Part shown: in pieces, positions 31,701-41,981 of the stretch | Position numbering within the stretch: position 1 is the stretch's first letter | How the letters are laid out: the number at the start of each line of letters is the position of its first letter | Source of the DNA: Craspedostauros australis | Taxonomy: Eukaryota > Bacillariophyta > Bacillariophyceae > Mastogloiales > Achnanthaceae | Length of the DNA: 64,000 bases | Assembly (NCBI GenBank): GCA_026770025.1 | Contig: JAMXDE010000034.1 | Coordinates: 434,001 to 498,000, forward strand | Direction: 5' to 3' | Position numbers and translations under genes: made by a program | The notes under the pieces: model-generated | The model's input: the letters and a program-made list of their open reading frames with translations, nothing else | Told to the model about the DNA's origin: nothing | Database searches by the model: none

Positions 31701-33466
31701 CAAATGAAGAGGTGATCATCTTGGAAGAATCCGTAGTCACCAGTCCGCAAGTACATCTTACGATCGGCATTGGTGTCGGATGATGAATCCTCTCGCAGAG
31801 TTGCGTGGAAAGTTTCAACGGTGAGCTGGATTTGGTTGTAGTACCCAGCGGTCACAGAGGCCCCAGTGATCCAGATCTCTCCCGTGACGTTGTCGGGATG
31901 TTGTACTCGGGTGTCTGGGTCCACGATGATGATGTCGATGGAGCTGTGTAGATTGATGCGTTGTGCGATGGCGATAAATGGTTGAAGATCTTCACCTTCG
32001 CGGATGGCGGAAAGATGAGAGCCGTGATTGTAGCTGACACCAACAACGTTCTCTGCTAGTCCATACCCTGCGAGGAACCAGTCCTTGCGCAGGCCATACG
32101 AACAGAATGAGTCAGAGAAGTGTTTTTCCGTGTCAAGCCGCGTTGGTTCCGCCGCGTTCTGCAGATGATACACGCTGGAGAGGTCAAGGTTGGGGATGGG
32201 ATGAGCTTGCCCGTTTTGTTTGCTCATCGCCTCGCTAAACTTGCGGGCGACAAGCCGATAACCGAAGTCAGGAGCGGCGCTGATGTGGCACTTGTGTTGC
32301 GACATGAGGTCAATCCAGAGCAACGGGTTGCGGATGAACGAGACCGGTGATATCATGTGGAGACGAAAGGCACCCGCCAATGGCGCAATGCCTATTTGGA
32401 TCAGACCCATGTCATGATACTGCGGTAGCCACGAACATGCCGTGATTCGCTTCGGTGTTTTGTTTCGGTGGCCCAAGTAATCTTCAAACCACTTCAACCA
32501 ACCACCATGGAGAAGCTCGATGTTGGCTCTCAGTGCATCATGAGTCACCATGACGCCCTTTGGGTTGCCGGTACTTCCAGATGTGTACTGGAGGAAAGCC
32601 AGGTCCGACCCCTCAATGCCAGGCTCGTCAAAGGAAGGTGGTGGCGACGAGGAGCGGCCAGAGACGAAGCTGGAAAGGATACTTTTCTTTGCCTGCTTGG
32701 AGTTGTTGTTGGAGTTGTTGTTGCTCTTCTTTTTGTTGATGATAAACGGATCGTGACGAATGATGCGATCGGTGACTTGGTATTTCACCCCGCTTGGCCA
32801 CAGGGCGCGACTTTTGGATGTTGGGTTGGCGCGATCGGCGGCTCGAAGGAGATTGATGGATGTTTGGGTGAGGATGAGTGCTGGAGCGCAATCCTCGATC
32901 ACCTTGTTCATCTTGGTGAGCGACTTGACGAGCGGCGGTCCCGGAGGGTAGACTAACACGGCTGTTACTCCTGCACGGAGGCATCCGAGGAACATGGCGA
33001 AGAAGTGGAGTCCGAAGTCGTAACAGAGGACGACGCGGTCACCTTTGTCGGTGCTCCATTTGTTGCGGAGGAGATGGGCGCAGTGGCCGGCTTCATCCCA
33101 AAGCTGTTGGAAGGTGTAGTTGTTGATTGCCTTTCCCTTCTCGTTGTACCAAGTGGAGAAGACGGTGTCGGGCTTGAGCTCGACGACGAACTTGAGATGG
33201 TCGAGGAAGGATTTGTTTTGGATGGATTTGTGGATGACATCATGCTCGCTGATGACAGCAGGGCTACTGATGCCGTCGGACGAAGTCAACATCGTTGATG
33301 CCTGCGACGGAGGCAATGATGGTGGCTTGATGATGTCGGCTTCAACTTCATCTGTGATGTCTGGCGCAGGGGAGTCCTCGTCATTGCCGCTGGGTGTATC
33401 GGATGCGATTGTTGCGACATCGCCAGAACTGTCTTCGGTCGCTTGGTGATGGTCGTCGTCGCGCAT
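28775..33466 (-). CDS. Fatty-acyl-AMP ligase / carrier protein / membrane-hexapeptide fusion (Pls-like)
   Basis: Single exon of 1563 residues. Residues ~85-690 are an acyl-adenylate-forming enzyme: the P-loop TSGSTGNPKG is near 297, the Y-G-L-A-E-N block near 475, R-T-G-D near 575, G-R-K-K-D-I-I-I-V-N-G-V-N near 590 and the catalytic-lysine region T-S-G-K near 689. The N-terminal shape and H-D-M-G-L-I block favour the fatty-acyl-AMP ligase subgroup. Residues ~735-800 form a carrier domain whose GLSSMGELELR motif offers the phosphopantetheine serine near 774. From ~855 onward hydrophobic helices alternate with hexapeptide (left-handed beta-helix) segments, around 1020-1068 and 1480-1515, as in the C-terminal module of Pls/PosA-type one-module NRPS proteins. 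Expected chemistry is ATP-dependent loading of an acyl or amino acid onto the carrier, then transfer or polymerisation at a membrane. The product is unknown. Confidence 0.85.
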   Translation of the reverse strand: MRDDDHHQATEDSSGDVATIASDTPSGNDEDSPAPDITDEVEADIIKPPSLPPSQASTMLTSSDGISSPAVISEHDVIHKSIQNKSFLDHLKFVVELKPDTVFSTWYNEKGKAINNYTFQQLWDEAGHCAHLLRNKWSTDKGDRVVLCYDFGLHFFAMFLGCLRAGVTAVLVYPPGPPLVKSLTKMNKVIEDCAPALILTQTSINLLRAADRANPTSKSRALWPSGVKYQVTDRIIRHDPFIINKKKSNNNSNNNSKQAKKSILSSFVSGRSSSPPPSFDEPGIEGSDLAFLQYTSGSTGNPKGVMVTHDALRANIELLHGGWLKWFEDYLGHRNKTPKRITACSWLPQYHDMGLIQIGIAPLAGAFRLHMISPVSFIRNPLLWIDLMSQHKCHISAAPDFGYRLVARKFSEAMSKQNGQAHPIPNLDLSSVYHLQNAAEPTRLDTEKHFSDSFCSYGLRKDWFLAGYGLAENVVGVSYNHGSHLSAIREGEDLQPFIAIAQRINLHSSIDIIIVDPDTRVQHPDNVTGEIWITGASVTAGYYNQIQLTVETFHATLREDSSSDTNADRKMYLRTGDYGFFQDDHLFICGRKKDIIIVNGVNYYPQDVEHAVEEASSAVRPGCVAAFSSDETGNDGQLEIVFEIRGNHADDAATVCQEIRKAVIEQIGLTPVTIAAIKERTISKTTSGKIQRRQNRQRLHDEDQKTILNFIANPNPTSQIAQGDGAKSSMPATILTRNADQDEDLQSKTFNEIITNATGSQVKGDETWEDVGLSSMGELELRQSLSKRYSTTLPSNCFEMFSTLMDLETFLETSHGEPLPTRLTALKKLTTMRNEKRSPQTTSTIIQAIGVLIILFMFALPIIPAYEIGKVLANDNRARIVFFIDSSAFIWMCYPLVVPFWMIMLTLEVILSKWIIIGRYQEGYTNLAYSYYLRWWFVDRLVDMWENFVGRFIVGTPLMTAFCYLMGAHVHRSCNIDSFIREFDLAKVDANALVSKPIRCRMFGPWKDEEGPSLRFRKIQVGSNATIKGILSPGVKVGSNCYVQHVSVLVEGAQAPPNTVVRGNPGYVESAAVSRSRNSSIIDDSDDGDNDNDSDNNNNDDPQQADTSTAADIAGSVTPNDNDGRWIILGGMKMAWLLVELYMTFCCFLISDILVRDDLRDWRYSKLQYWVVSIGMTSVLLVISSIILKWVMIGKKRPGQARTGIWSKFADWACDYHFDRACFLLDGLTTNSIIWNLVHMAHGLDIDLRSKIFGDSFHPSGVDLITIRRSFVSVVTFHIQENGEYRRVAIEDSSIGLLTTCALGVTVRNALVSPQTHITESIIHPKPDPRNERISDLKLTGIMVASTLLYAVTLLVAAISFIPAFELWMNVVKPKTSFEAAPLVVLSVIIQTIVWTMLLRVHILMTFAGSHERTTPWCLPLYMVHQSFACSVHVWSLYPILLGTPMINSVLRFHGVTVEGRLLYFGFRLYEPTYVTFADGCVVDECWIVGHCGVFSRLSLGQSYVSGVLHQRCAVMMATKTAATADNARLAEHGPQHLLMKSDQSLGGGQTQTSQEMVHSDTA

Positions 33467-34681
33467 GATGGAGGGAGAGAAGATGGGTATGTGAACAGAT
33501 ACTCGTATAATATTAGATTATGCGGGATGAATTGGCGCTGTTTCTTCATTTTGTGACCATCCACTGCGATTCCGTTGTTGTTTGTCCCTGTTGGTTGGTC
33601 ATCACCCACAGTTGATACAGTTTCGGATCAAGACGGAAACGAGTTGGTCATGGTTGGCTCCGGGGCATTTGTCCCTCGTGTCCCTGTGAAGCACATCCCG
33701 AAAAGATCGTCAACGAAATAGAGGTCGGATTAGTCGGACATCGACCAATTTTCTGGATTTGCCGGGTGTCCCCGCATCCAGTTTCCTCAGTCACAATTCT
33801 CTCAAGGGACACGACTGAGACAGGAACATGCCAGAAGCACGACAGAAACACGAACAACACCAACAACACCAACATCACGAACAACACCAACAACACCAAC
33901 AACACCAACATCACGAACAACACCAACATCACCAACATCAACATCACGCATCAACATCAAAGAACAGCACACGGTGGGAGAATCCAACTTGATTCCAAAC
34001 AAGCCACATCCTGCTCATTCATTCATCCATTTCATAAAATTCTGTAATACATGCATGGTACGAGTAGAGAGCACTCTACTCTGGTCGACGCCTACAATTC
34101 ATCCAACTGCAGCGCTTCAAGGCCCAACAACGCAGAGCAGATCGTTCCAAGGACAGAGCATCACCGCCGCAACCAACGCACCTCCATCCACCGGCCTGTC
34201 CACCCAAGCATCCATTCGTATTCGTGAAGGAGTAACCGCAAAGACATGAGCTGGCGTGGGTGAGTTCATAGCTGTGCTTCCATTTGTGCTCGTGCTTGTA
34301 TTCGCACTTGTCCTTGTGCCGGTGTCTTCCGAAGCGAGCGCGTCCATGTGCCAATACATGAAACGATGTGGTTGCGCAGATGATGGCGTTCTTCCTTGCA
34401 TGAGCAAGGAGACGTTCATCTTCCTGTTTGTGCACCAGTATGCTCCCTTGCCTCTTGATCGCATCTGCGTATTATTATGTGTTCGTACATGTGAGCACAT
34501 ATCTGAGTGCGCATGACACTCCGATCTACTGCTGCTTACCATGCACTTGCGTTGATGCAATCCATTCTCTTCCTCTCTTCTATCCAACTCTGAATGCATC
34601 CTTCGGGGCATATTCCATTCTGCGACGGAATCGAAATGAAGTTGGATTGAGAACTGTGATGATGCCAACGACACATGGCTT
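33467..34681. other. Intergenic between acyl-AMP ligase and third ankyrin gene
   Basis: About 1.2 kb. Apart from the AAC/ACC minisatellite it shows nothing clearly coding. The pyrimidine-rich stretch near 34560-34625, shortly before the ankyrin frame opens, could be the 3' end of an intron. Confidence 0.4.
33853..33960. repeat. AACAACACC / AACATCACG minisatellite
   Basis: About 108 bp of tandem 9-base units (AACAACACC) with regular AACATCACG variants, upstream of the acyl-AMP ligase start. A similar short AACACC run lies inside the outer transposase gene near 47575. Confidence 0.9.
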
Positions 34682-36610
34682 GTGCGATTGTACAAAGCAT
34701 GCGACAGGAACGAATTGCCAACGGTGCAAGCCTTGGTCGAATCATGTGACGAGGGCACGTTCTGTGGTATCGCGGATGGATTCGATGATTCGCCACTCAA
34801 TTGTGCCTCCTATCACGGAAACATAGCCATTATGAAGTGCTTGCTGGAGTCCGATCGAATCAAGGTGAATATCAATCTCCAAGATCGCAGAGGTTGGACA
34901 GCACTCCACGAAGCTTGCAAAAGCGGGCGCAGGAGCACCGTGGAGTACCTGATGGAATTGGACTATGCCCACGTCGATGTCAACATTCGAGACAATGACG
35001 GCAACACGCCAATGCACACTGCATGCAAGGCTGGACACCAAGACATCGTTGAGTACTTCATGCGGTCTGATCAAAGCGATGTGGATATCAACGCCCGAAA
35101 CAACAAAGGGCAGACATTACTCCATCTGGCTTGCAAGAGCGGAAACAGAGATCTTGTCGAGCATTTGATTGATTCTGATCGAATCCACTTCATCATGGAA
35201 GACAACGATGGCAACAATTTACTCCACCACGCTTGTAAACGAGGACGGACCGACGTGCTGGAGTACTTGGTGCAATGCCATCAAGTTGATGTGAATACCA
35301 ACATCAACAAGCAGAACAACAATGGCGACACTCCTTTGCATGTAGCATTTGAGTTCATGGGCATGGATATGAACAGCCTGCGGTACCTGCTGGAATTGGA
35401 TGATGCCGGCGCTGCCATCGATCTCAATATTCGCAACGGCGACGGCGATACACTTCTTCACCTGGCGTGTAACACGCACTGGTATGATGGTGGGGATTTG
35501 ATTTCGTATGTGGTCGAGTGCGGCAAATTCCATACGGGCAGCCATATCCGCACCCAAAACAACGATGGCGACACGCCAATACATCTTCTTTGCACTCACA
35601 GGCACTTCGATATTCTACCAAACTTGGAGATGTTGATGGAAGTTTGCCGCAACAACAACAACAACGACAACAAGAGGGGTATCGATGAAATCCTCAAGAT
35701 TCAAAACAGCCGCGGAAACACCCCTCTCCATGTTGCATGCGAACATCAGGAGCATGATATCATCGAGTACCTGCTCCAGTCGCACAAGGCCAATGACAGT
35801 CTTGGCGAGTACATCCAAAATCATGACGGTAGCACACCCTTGCACATTGCCTTTGGCAGAGGCTTGTTTGATACGTTCAATGACACCGCCATAATCACCC
35901 GCCTCTTCGATTTCATCCAACATCAAGTCATCCCCACCACCAACCTCAGCGATCTCTCTCATCCAAACAATCATATGGGAGACACGGCCATCCTCCAACG
36001 ATTGATAGAAGAGGCCAAACCAGTCGCAAACATTCAGAATCGCCATGGCACCACGCTCCTCCACCTTGCATGCATACGTAGGGAGAGTGGATTGTCGACC
36101 CTTCAGCAGTTAGTGGGGCGTGACTCAGTGGATGCAACACTTCAGGACAGCGATGGTGACACCGCGCTACACTACATTTGCAAAGCCAACAACGACAGCA
36201 ACTACCTCCACGAGTTTCACGACGACGATAATGACGGCGACGATAATGACGACGACGATGGCGACCATGACGATGATCAGGTGGAGAGGATGAAGCTGTT
36301 GATTGATTCGAGCAACGTGAAGGTGGATGTGAATCTTCCGAACAAGGACGGGGACACGGTGCTTCACTGTGCGGTGAAAGGCAACTGCTTCGAGTTGGTC
36401 GAGTACCTGATGACATTGGAGGAGATCGATCCGCACGTGCAAAATAGGGCTGGTGATACCGCGTTGGAATATGCGCAGAGGGATTTCCGGAGTGATGCGA
36501 AGATCTTGGCTTTGCTTGAGTCGTCGAGGCTGGCTGATGACCCCGATCACCCCGCCGCGAAGAGGAACCAAGTCACGGTTCCGGCAGGTCAACGGAGGCC
36601 GAAGTATTAG
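34682..36610 (+). CDS. Ankyrin-repeat protein, about 14 repeats; 5' end unresolved
   Basis: A frame of about 642 codons with about 14 ankyrin repeats. Homology (NDTWLVRLYKACDRNELPTV) starts just before 34682, but the frame there opens with GTG and is closed by a TGA about 50 bases upstream, with no ATG in between. The first in-frame ATG (34832) would delete the first repeat. Either an upstream exon is spliced in, with a candidate acceptor after the pyrimidine-rich stretch at 34560-34625, or a single-base change broke the start: ATGATG at about 34660 is in the +1 frame. It carries a diverged form of the non-ankyrin linker of the other two ankyrin genes near residues 400-440, and an Asp-rich loop near 515-535. 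The C-terminus is basic (A-K-R-N-Q, then GQRRPKY). Confidence 0.7.
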   Translation: MRLYKACDRNELPTVQALVESCDEGTFCGIADGFDDSPLNCASYHGNIAIMKCLLESDRIKVNINLQDRRGWTALHEACKSGRRSTVEYLMELDYAHVDVNIRDNDGNTPMHTACKAGHQDIVEYFMRSDQSDVDINARNNKGQTLLHLACKSGNRDLVEHLIDSDRIHFIMEDNDGNNLLHHACKRGRTDVLEYLVQCHQVDVNTNINKQNNNGDTPLHVAFEFMGMDMNSLRYLLELDDAGAAIDLNIRNGDGDTLLHLACNTHWYDGGDLISYVVECGKFHTGSHIRTQNNDGDTPIHLLCTHRHFDILPNLEMLMEVCRNNNNNDNKRGIDEILKIQNSRGNTPLHVACEHQEHDIIEYLLQSHKANDSLGEYIQNHDGSTPLHIAFGRGLFDTFNDTAIITRLFDFIQHQVIPTTNLSDLSHPNNHMGDTAILQRLIEEAKPVANIQNRHGTTLLHLACIRRESGLSTLQQLVGRDSVDATLQDSDGDTALHYICKANNDSNYLHEFHDDDNDGDDNDDDDGDHDDDQVERMKLLIDSSNVKVDVNLPNKDGDTVLHCAVKGNCFELVEYLMTLEEIDPHVQNRAGDTALEYAQRDFRSDAKILALLESSRLADDPDHPAAKRNQVTVPAGQRRPKY

Positions 36611-38978
36611 TAAGGGAGAAAAGGTAGCGATCTTGGGACAGGAATACATATAGTAGAGGTGGCTGGGGGACACATTGCACTTGTTGTGCGCTCGCTCTTC
36701 CGCCATTGCCGTCTCTCATCTGAGAAGTCTTCGCGCAGCAAAGTGATTGATCCATCACGCGTCCGCGGCGTCCTTCCTCCATGCCAAACTATCACTTATC
36801 TTGAGTTGCTCTTGTTGGCCGTACTCGTAATAGTGCAAGTGTCGACCCACGCTATCAACAGCTTGCTGGAGCACAAGTTGTTGTACTAATAGTATTGTAC
36901 AGGAGTCTTCGGTAGAATGGTGGTCTGCTCTGTCGTATCACGGCTACCAATCACGTTCCTCCACGAATCAAACGCCCACCAACTCCTCGGTGTTATTTCG
37001 GACATGTTTATGTGCCTCCCACCAATGACGAAACACATCATCACTTCGCGCCAGAGAGAGGTGGCAGTCGTGTGTGGTTTTGTCCCAACCTGTTTGCAAG
37101 TGCGCGCATCCCAGCGCGGCAGAATGGCTATTTCTTGGCTCCATCGTGTGCATCACATGTTCAGCACAAGAGTGATGTGCGCGCAGTGAGGAGCGAGCGC
37201 CGATGCGCTTTGTGATGACATGTGTGGCGCAACAAGAAGGACACGGTCGCGATGATAGCAGCAGTGCTAATAACAACAATGGAGTACCCACGACCTTCCA
37301 ATACCCTGGGTGGTCGCATCCATGATCACATCACACGAAACAGAAATGACCGGTGACGATCGTGATTGATGTGTTCAGAGAGGACCAGGAGATAGCGAAC
37401 GTCACGACATGCTTCCCCTCTTGCGACCAATGATCACCCCTGCCACCCCTGGCGAAGATACCGAGTTCGGCACAGGAAGGAAGAGGAGGAATCGAAGAAA
37501 ACTGGTGAGATCTTTCTCTCTGTGGAGGTCGAGAGAATCAAAGACCCCTCGGGCGTTGTTGCCATCGCCAAGTGGTGAAAAGTCAGCGATGATCACACAC
37601 GATGGTTGCATCATCCCGCGTGATGATGTGCGTTCTTGCCGTTGCCGTGAACGCCGAAAATGGCGACATGGGTACCGCAACAACGGATCAAACGAGAACC
37701 GAGGTGTTCCCCGAGAGAGCAGATGTCCTCGCCGGCCACGAGAGGTTGGAGGCTTCGTTCTTGTGAGAAAGCTGGCAAGAGGAGCGGCAACACAGTTGAT
37801 CCCTTTTCATGCTCGCACTTCCCAAGCACGATTGCTTGTCTGCGTTGCTCGCGCAAGTGTCAATCTACGAGTACACGATCAAAAGAGGTGACGAAGCGTT
37901 CTCTGCAGTATTTATGGTGGGCCATGGCGGGAAAGCTGCGATCTTGATTCCCTTGTTTGTTTGCCAGTTGCAGTTGTGGTTGCTGTGACGGATGTGGTGT
38001 CGATGTCGATGTCTTTGACTGGTGACACCAGAGCACACTCTCACCAGTGCTCATCTTGTGCTTGTGCGACTCGTACAGTAGTAGTATGGTAGAAGGCACA
38101 ACAGTCGCATGGAGCATGACACTCCCGCAATGCTCTGTGGGAAGCCCAACCAACACACCCCTTCGCCTGGCTTGGAGTGTCCTCTTGGGTGGTTGGAGTC
38201 GAAGATCCAGCGAATTTGCGTCATAATGTCATCGAGTCACAGCTTGTCTGTTGTGCAGAGAACACGTGATTTGTTTTATGGCGGGGTCGTGTGAGAGCTG
38301 CGTGCTTAAAAAAATATAGCCGAGGATTCAAGTCGTTGAAGACGTCCGCCGGCCCTTGTCAGCTTAAGTGGGATGCGCACAGAAAGGATGTGATGGTGAT
38401 ATTTGCCAGTGTTTTGGCGCACTGCTGTGGTAATCCAAACGGAAGAAGATATGTCTCTGTACGTGAACGAGAGGGATGAACGAACTCCGCACCTCGTCAC
38501 AGGACTTGGATGCGCACGCTGGGCGCAGCTCGTTCCACGGTGTTGCATCGCGCTTTTGTTCACGCTTTTGCCCCGCATCGTGAAGTTTCTGCATTTTCTC
38601 AATCCTTCCGCGCTCGTTGGCATCGTTCATAATACTCACAGCGATACAGACCATCCAAATCTCATTGTAAAACGACCGACAAACCAACAACCGACCGAGT
38701 GAAGTCACCAAGCGTCCAAAGAAGCAACAACCCATCAGAAGGAACCTCACCGCTCGCAGACAGCGCAAGAACAGAATATTCAAAGAGCATAGCCAGGTTG
38801 AGCAGAAGTACAATAGTGCGCAGCTCAGCAACTTACAAGAGACGCAATCATCTCCGAAGAACACCATCACCAGATCAGCAGCCCTTCCCCTTTGCTCATC
38901 CATTGGCATTGCTTTCGGCCAGAGACGCACGCACATCCCTGCGATATATACTATAGCAGCCAATAGATCACCGTGACC
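36611..38978. other. Intergenic, no gene recognised
   Basis: About 2.4 kb. Numerous overlapping open frames of 60-240 codons exist on both strands, but they overlap each other and have unstructured, Arg/Cys/His-biased translations. The final 300 bases are A/C-rich with a TATATA at about 38945, 34 bases before the protease ATG, and suit a promoter and short leader. Confidence 0.45.
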
Positions 38979-41900
38979 ATGGGATTCGGCTCCAACGCTG
39001 TCCGCGGCATGCTGCTTGCCTCCATGGCAGCTGCCTACATGAATAACGCGTTCGTTGATGCCAGCGTAAGTTCTTTCCGTATCTTTGTGCATTCATCTGG
39101 AGGCCGCGGGTTGGGAGTTGCTGCGCGTCTTCTCAATGCGCCCATTTCATTTCGGTGTCTGTGCCTTCTTTGCCTCTCCGAGCAAGTACAAGTACATCGA
39201 TGTGGAATGTTAACCCAACCAGATGATGATCTCTCTCACGCATTCCCTCTCTTTCCTCTGTTCTCTCCCCACTTGCTCCTGCTTTGACACATCTCTCCAC
39301 TCGTGCCATTGCAGACAACCGACAATGGCCGTGGCAACATCCGCAGATCGGCCGCAGAGACGGTCGTCACGCTGCAGGAGCCATGCGTAGTCACTGCAAC
39401 GTATGCATCCTTCGAGTACAAGCTCGACTCCATTGATGCCAACTGCAGACTTCAGGGTGCCGATGGGCAGCGATTCGGTGAGATCGAGTTGGATATCGAT
39501 GGCATGGATGAGGAATGGCTGCAGCGAACCGAAACGTTTCCCACCAGAACGCATCGATTCACGCTCTTCGCCGAGGGAGCCGTCATTGACATGGAGGAGC
39601 TTAAAATCCAGTTGCCGGATGGCACCACCATCGACGACATGCTGATTGGCGAGCTGGAAGCCGACACGCGCAGAATGGAGCAATCGGGGAGGCTGCGTGC
39701 CAACGGCAGCCAACCACACCGCAAGCTTCTCTTCAACGAGGTCTCGACCTCCGGACCCAAGAGATACCTCATTGTGCGCGTCCTGCTCGACAACGGCGCC
39801 ACCGGCATCCCGCGGGCCGACATCGTGGAGCATCTCGTCAATTCGGAGCCCACCTTTCCGCAGCAGTTCACCGATATCTCGTTTGGACAGATCACCTTCA
39901 CATCGCCTGCGCCGCGTGCCCCCATCTCCGCCCCGGACGGCATCCTTGATGTCACCGCCGACTTTCCGGCTTCCGCAGATACAACGGCCTCGAGCATTCA
40001 TTCATTCGTCAATGCACACCTCATGAACGATCTGCAAATTTGGGATGACTATGAGCATTTCCTCTACATCATGCCGTATGGAACTTCCTACAGCTCGCGC
40101 GATCCATCAACGACCTGGTTCGCTTACGCAAATCTCGTTTCCAAGTATTCCGTCTTTAACAACATCCAAAGCGGGCAGTGGCATGCCTCCTACCATCTCT
40201 CCACGGTCATGCACGAGATTGGACACAATCTGTGCCTGCGTCATGCCAGCGAAGGCACGGCACCCAGTGGAGAATACGGAGACATCAGGTGAGTGCATCT
40301 TGGGGCACTCGAGTGCTCTGTAGAGTATGGCGTTCTCTGTACCGTACGAGGATTGGAGGAAGGGTCGCAACAGCATCCGCCAACTCTGTCACTCTCCTCC
40401 CACAACAAACTCACTCTTCATCCATCTTTGCATCGCATTTCTCTGCTCTACTACTTCACTTCTTCGGCACAACCACCACAGTGGAATCATGGGCCTGGCA
40501 CAAGGCGCCGGAATCAACGTGGGAGATAGGGCCATCTCGGGTTTGGAGATCAAGGGATTCAACGGTACGTCCAACAAAGAGTTGTTGGTTGTTTCGAGAC
40601 GAGTGTTTCACGCATGCCAACTCGTGCCGGTACGAGCATGATGCCTGCTACACACTCACAAAACTCACATATCCACTATTTTACATTCAATTACTGCACC
40701 ACAACAGGCGCGAAGAGCTGGGAGATGGGCTGGTACCAACAGCAAAGCCAAGTCCTCACGTTGGGTGAGGTGGACTTTAATGGCAGGCTGTGCGGCGTCA
40801 CGGATTACAACCCATCAGACACGAGTTACAAGGTGCTGATCAAGCTTGATGACGCCGTCAGCCAGGAAGATTACTTCGTCGCATTCAACCGAGCAACATC
40901 CTTCAACACGCAGTCCGGGGAGGCCCCGAACCAGGTCATGGTGACGAAAACTCCCGTGAGTTCGTCTTCGCAGAAATCCTACCTCGAGGCAAAGCTGGCT
41001 GCTGGCGATTCCTACCGTATTCCGGACGGTGTGTTCGGTGGCGTGACAATTCAAGTTCTTGACATTGACCCGTACGACGCACCATTGCGTTGCGCGACCA
41101 TCTCCATCATGGATGGCACGTACCCTCCCACAAGCTCCATGGCGCCGAGCTCCCTGGCTGGGGTTCCCGATCAGCGTGCGTGGGTCAACACCCAGCTGCC
41201 GCAGGGTTTCTTCGTCAACTCCTTCCCCACATTCACCTTCGATGTGAAGATCAAGGACGCGGTGGTCTTCACCGGCATGAGGATCGCGCCAGGTTACGTC
41301 GACGAAGACCGGCCGTACACCATCTACTACAGCCGCACGTCGTGGCAGGCCAGCTCCAACAGCGACATCGCCTGGCAGATGATTGCATCCGGAGTCACGG
41401 ACGCCACGGGCCACAACGAGTTCTCGGAGCTGTTTTCCTTCACATCGGCCGTGGAGTTCACACCCGAAGACGGCGTCATCTCTTTCCGCGTCGACATGGA
41501 TCAAGCCCTGGTGACAGAGGCGACGTCTAGTGCAATCGAAACACCCCAGCGTTACTTCCTCTGCCCAGCGTGCCCCTTCGAGGTCATGTACGGTAGATCG
41601 TACACCTCATACGCCAACGATGGATTCTACAGTGGCTTCAGCGTCTTCCCAGGCGTGCTGGAGTTTGTCAACACCATCGAACCGGTGCCCGCGCCGCTCG
41701 TCACGGATCCCCCCACGCAGTCACCAACGCAGTCACCGACACAGTCACCAACGCGGACCCGCGTGCCAACGTCCAGCCCGACCATGACACAGAGCCCGAC
41801 CGAAGTGAGAGCGGTGAAGGCCGCGAAGGGAGCCAAGACGGTCGACGACACAGGTGACGGCACCGGGGGCCGCCGCAAGCTGGCCCTCAAGGCTGCCAAG

Positions 41901-41981
41901 TCGTCATTGGTGAACGACGATGCCGATGTCGAGCCCACCGACAGCGACTTCGATTTGGAAGGCATGGGCGTCTTTGCTTAG
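38979..41981 (+). CDS. Gametolysin-like (M11) zinc metalloprotease, four exons
   Basis: Exons are 38979-39065, 39315-40288, 40482-40564 and 40708-41981. All introns are GT-AG (249, 193 and 143 bp; donors GTAAGT, GTGAGT and GTACGT). Joined, they give 805 codons without a stop and keep homology across each junction. The N-terminus (M-L-L-A-S-M-A-A-A-Y) is a probable signal peptide. The zinc site HEIGHNLCLRH is at residues 329-339, matching the M11 pattern HExxHNLxxxH, and a Met-turn-like S-G-I-M-G follows near 354-358, formed across the second intron. The C-terminal third ends in an S-P-T-Q repeat near 717-735 and an acidic tail. M11 enzymes cut wall or matrix glycoproteins, so an extracellular role is inferred. 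Confidence 0.88.

Noticed and set aside
34117-34800. 227-codon minus-strand frame before the third ankyrin gene
   Set aside because: Unstructured translation overlapping the opposite-strand ankyrin start; no homology recognised.
38364-39092. 242-codon minus-strand frame overlapping the start of the protease gene
   Set aside because: It crosses the protease first exon and intron antisense, and its translation has no recognised features.
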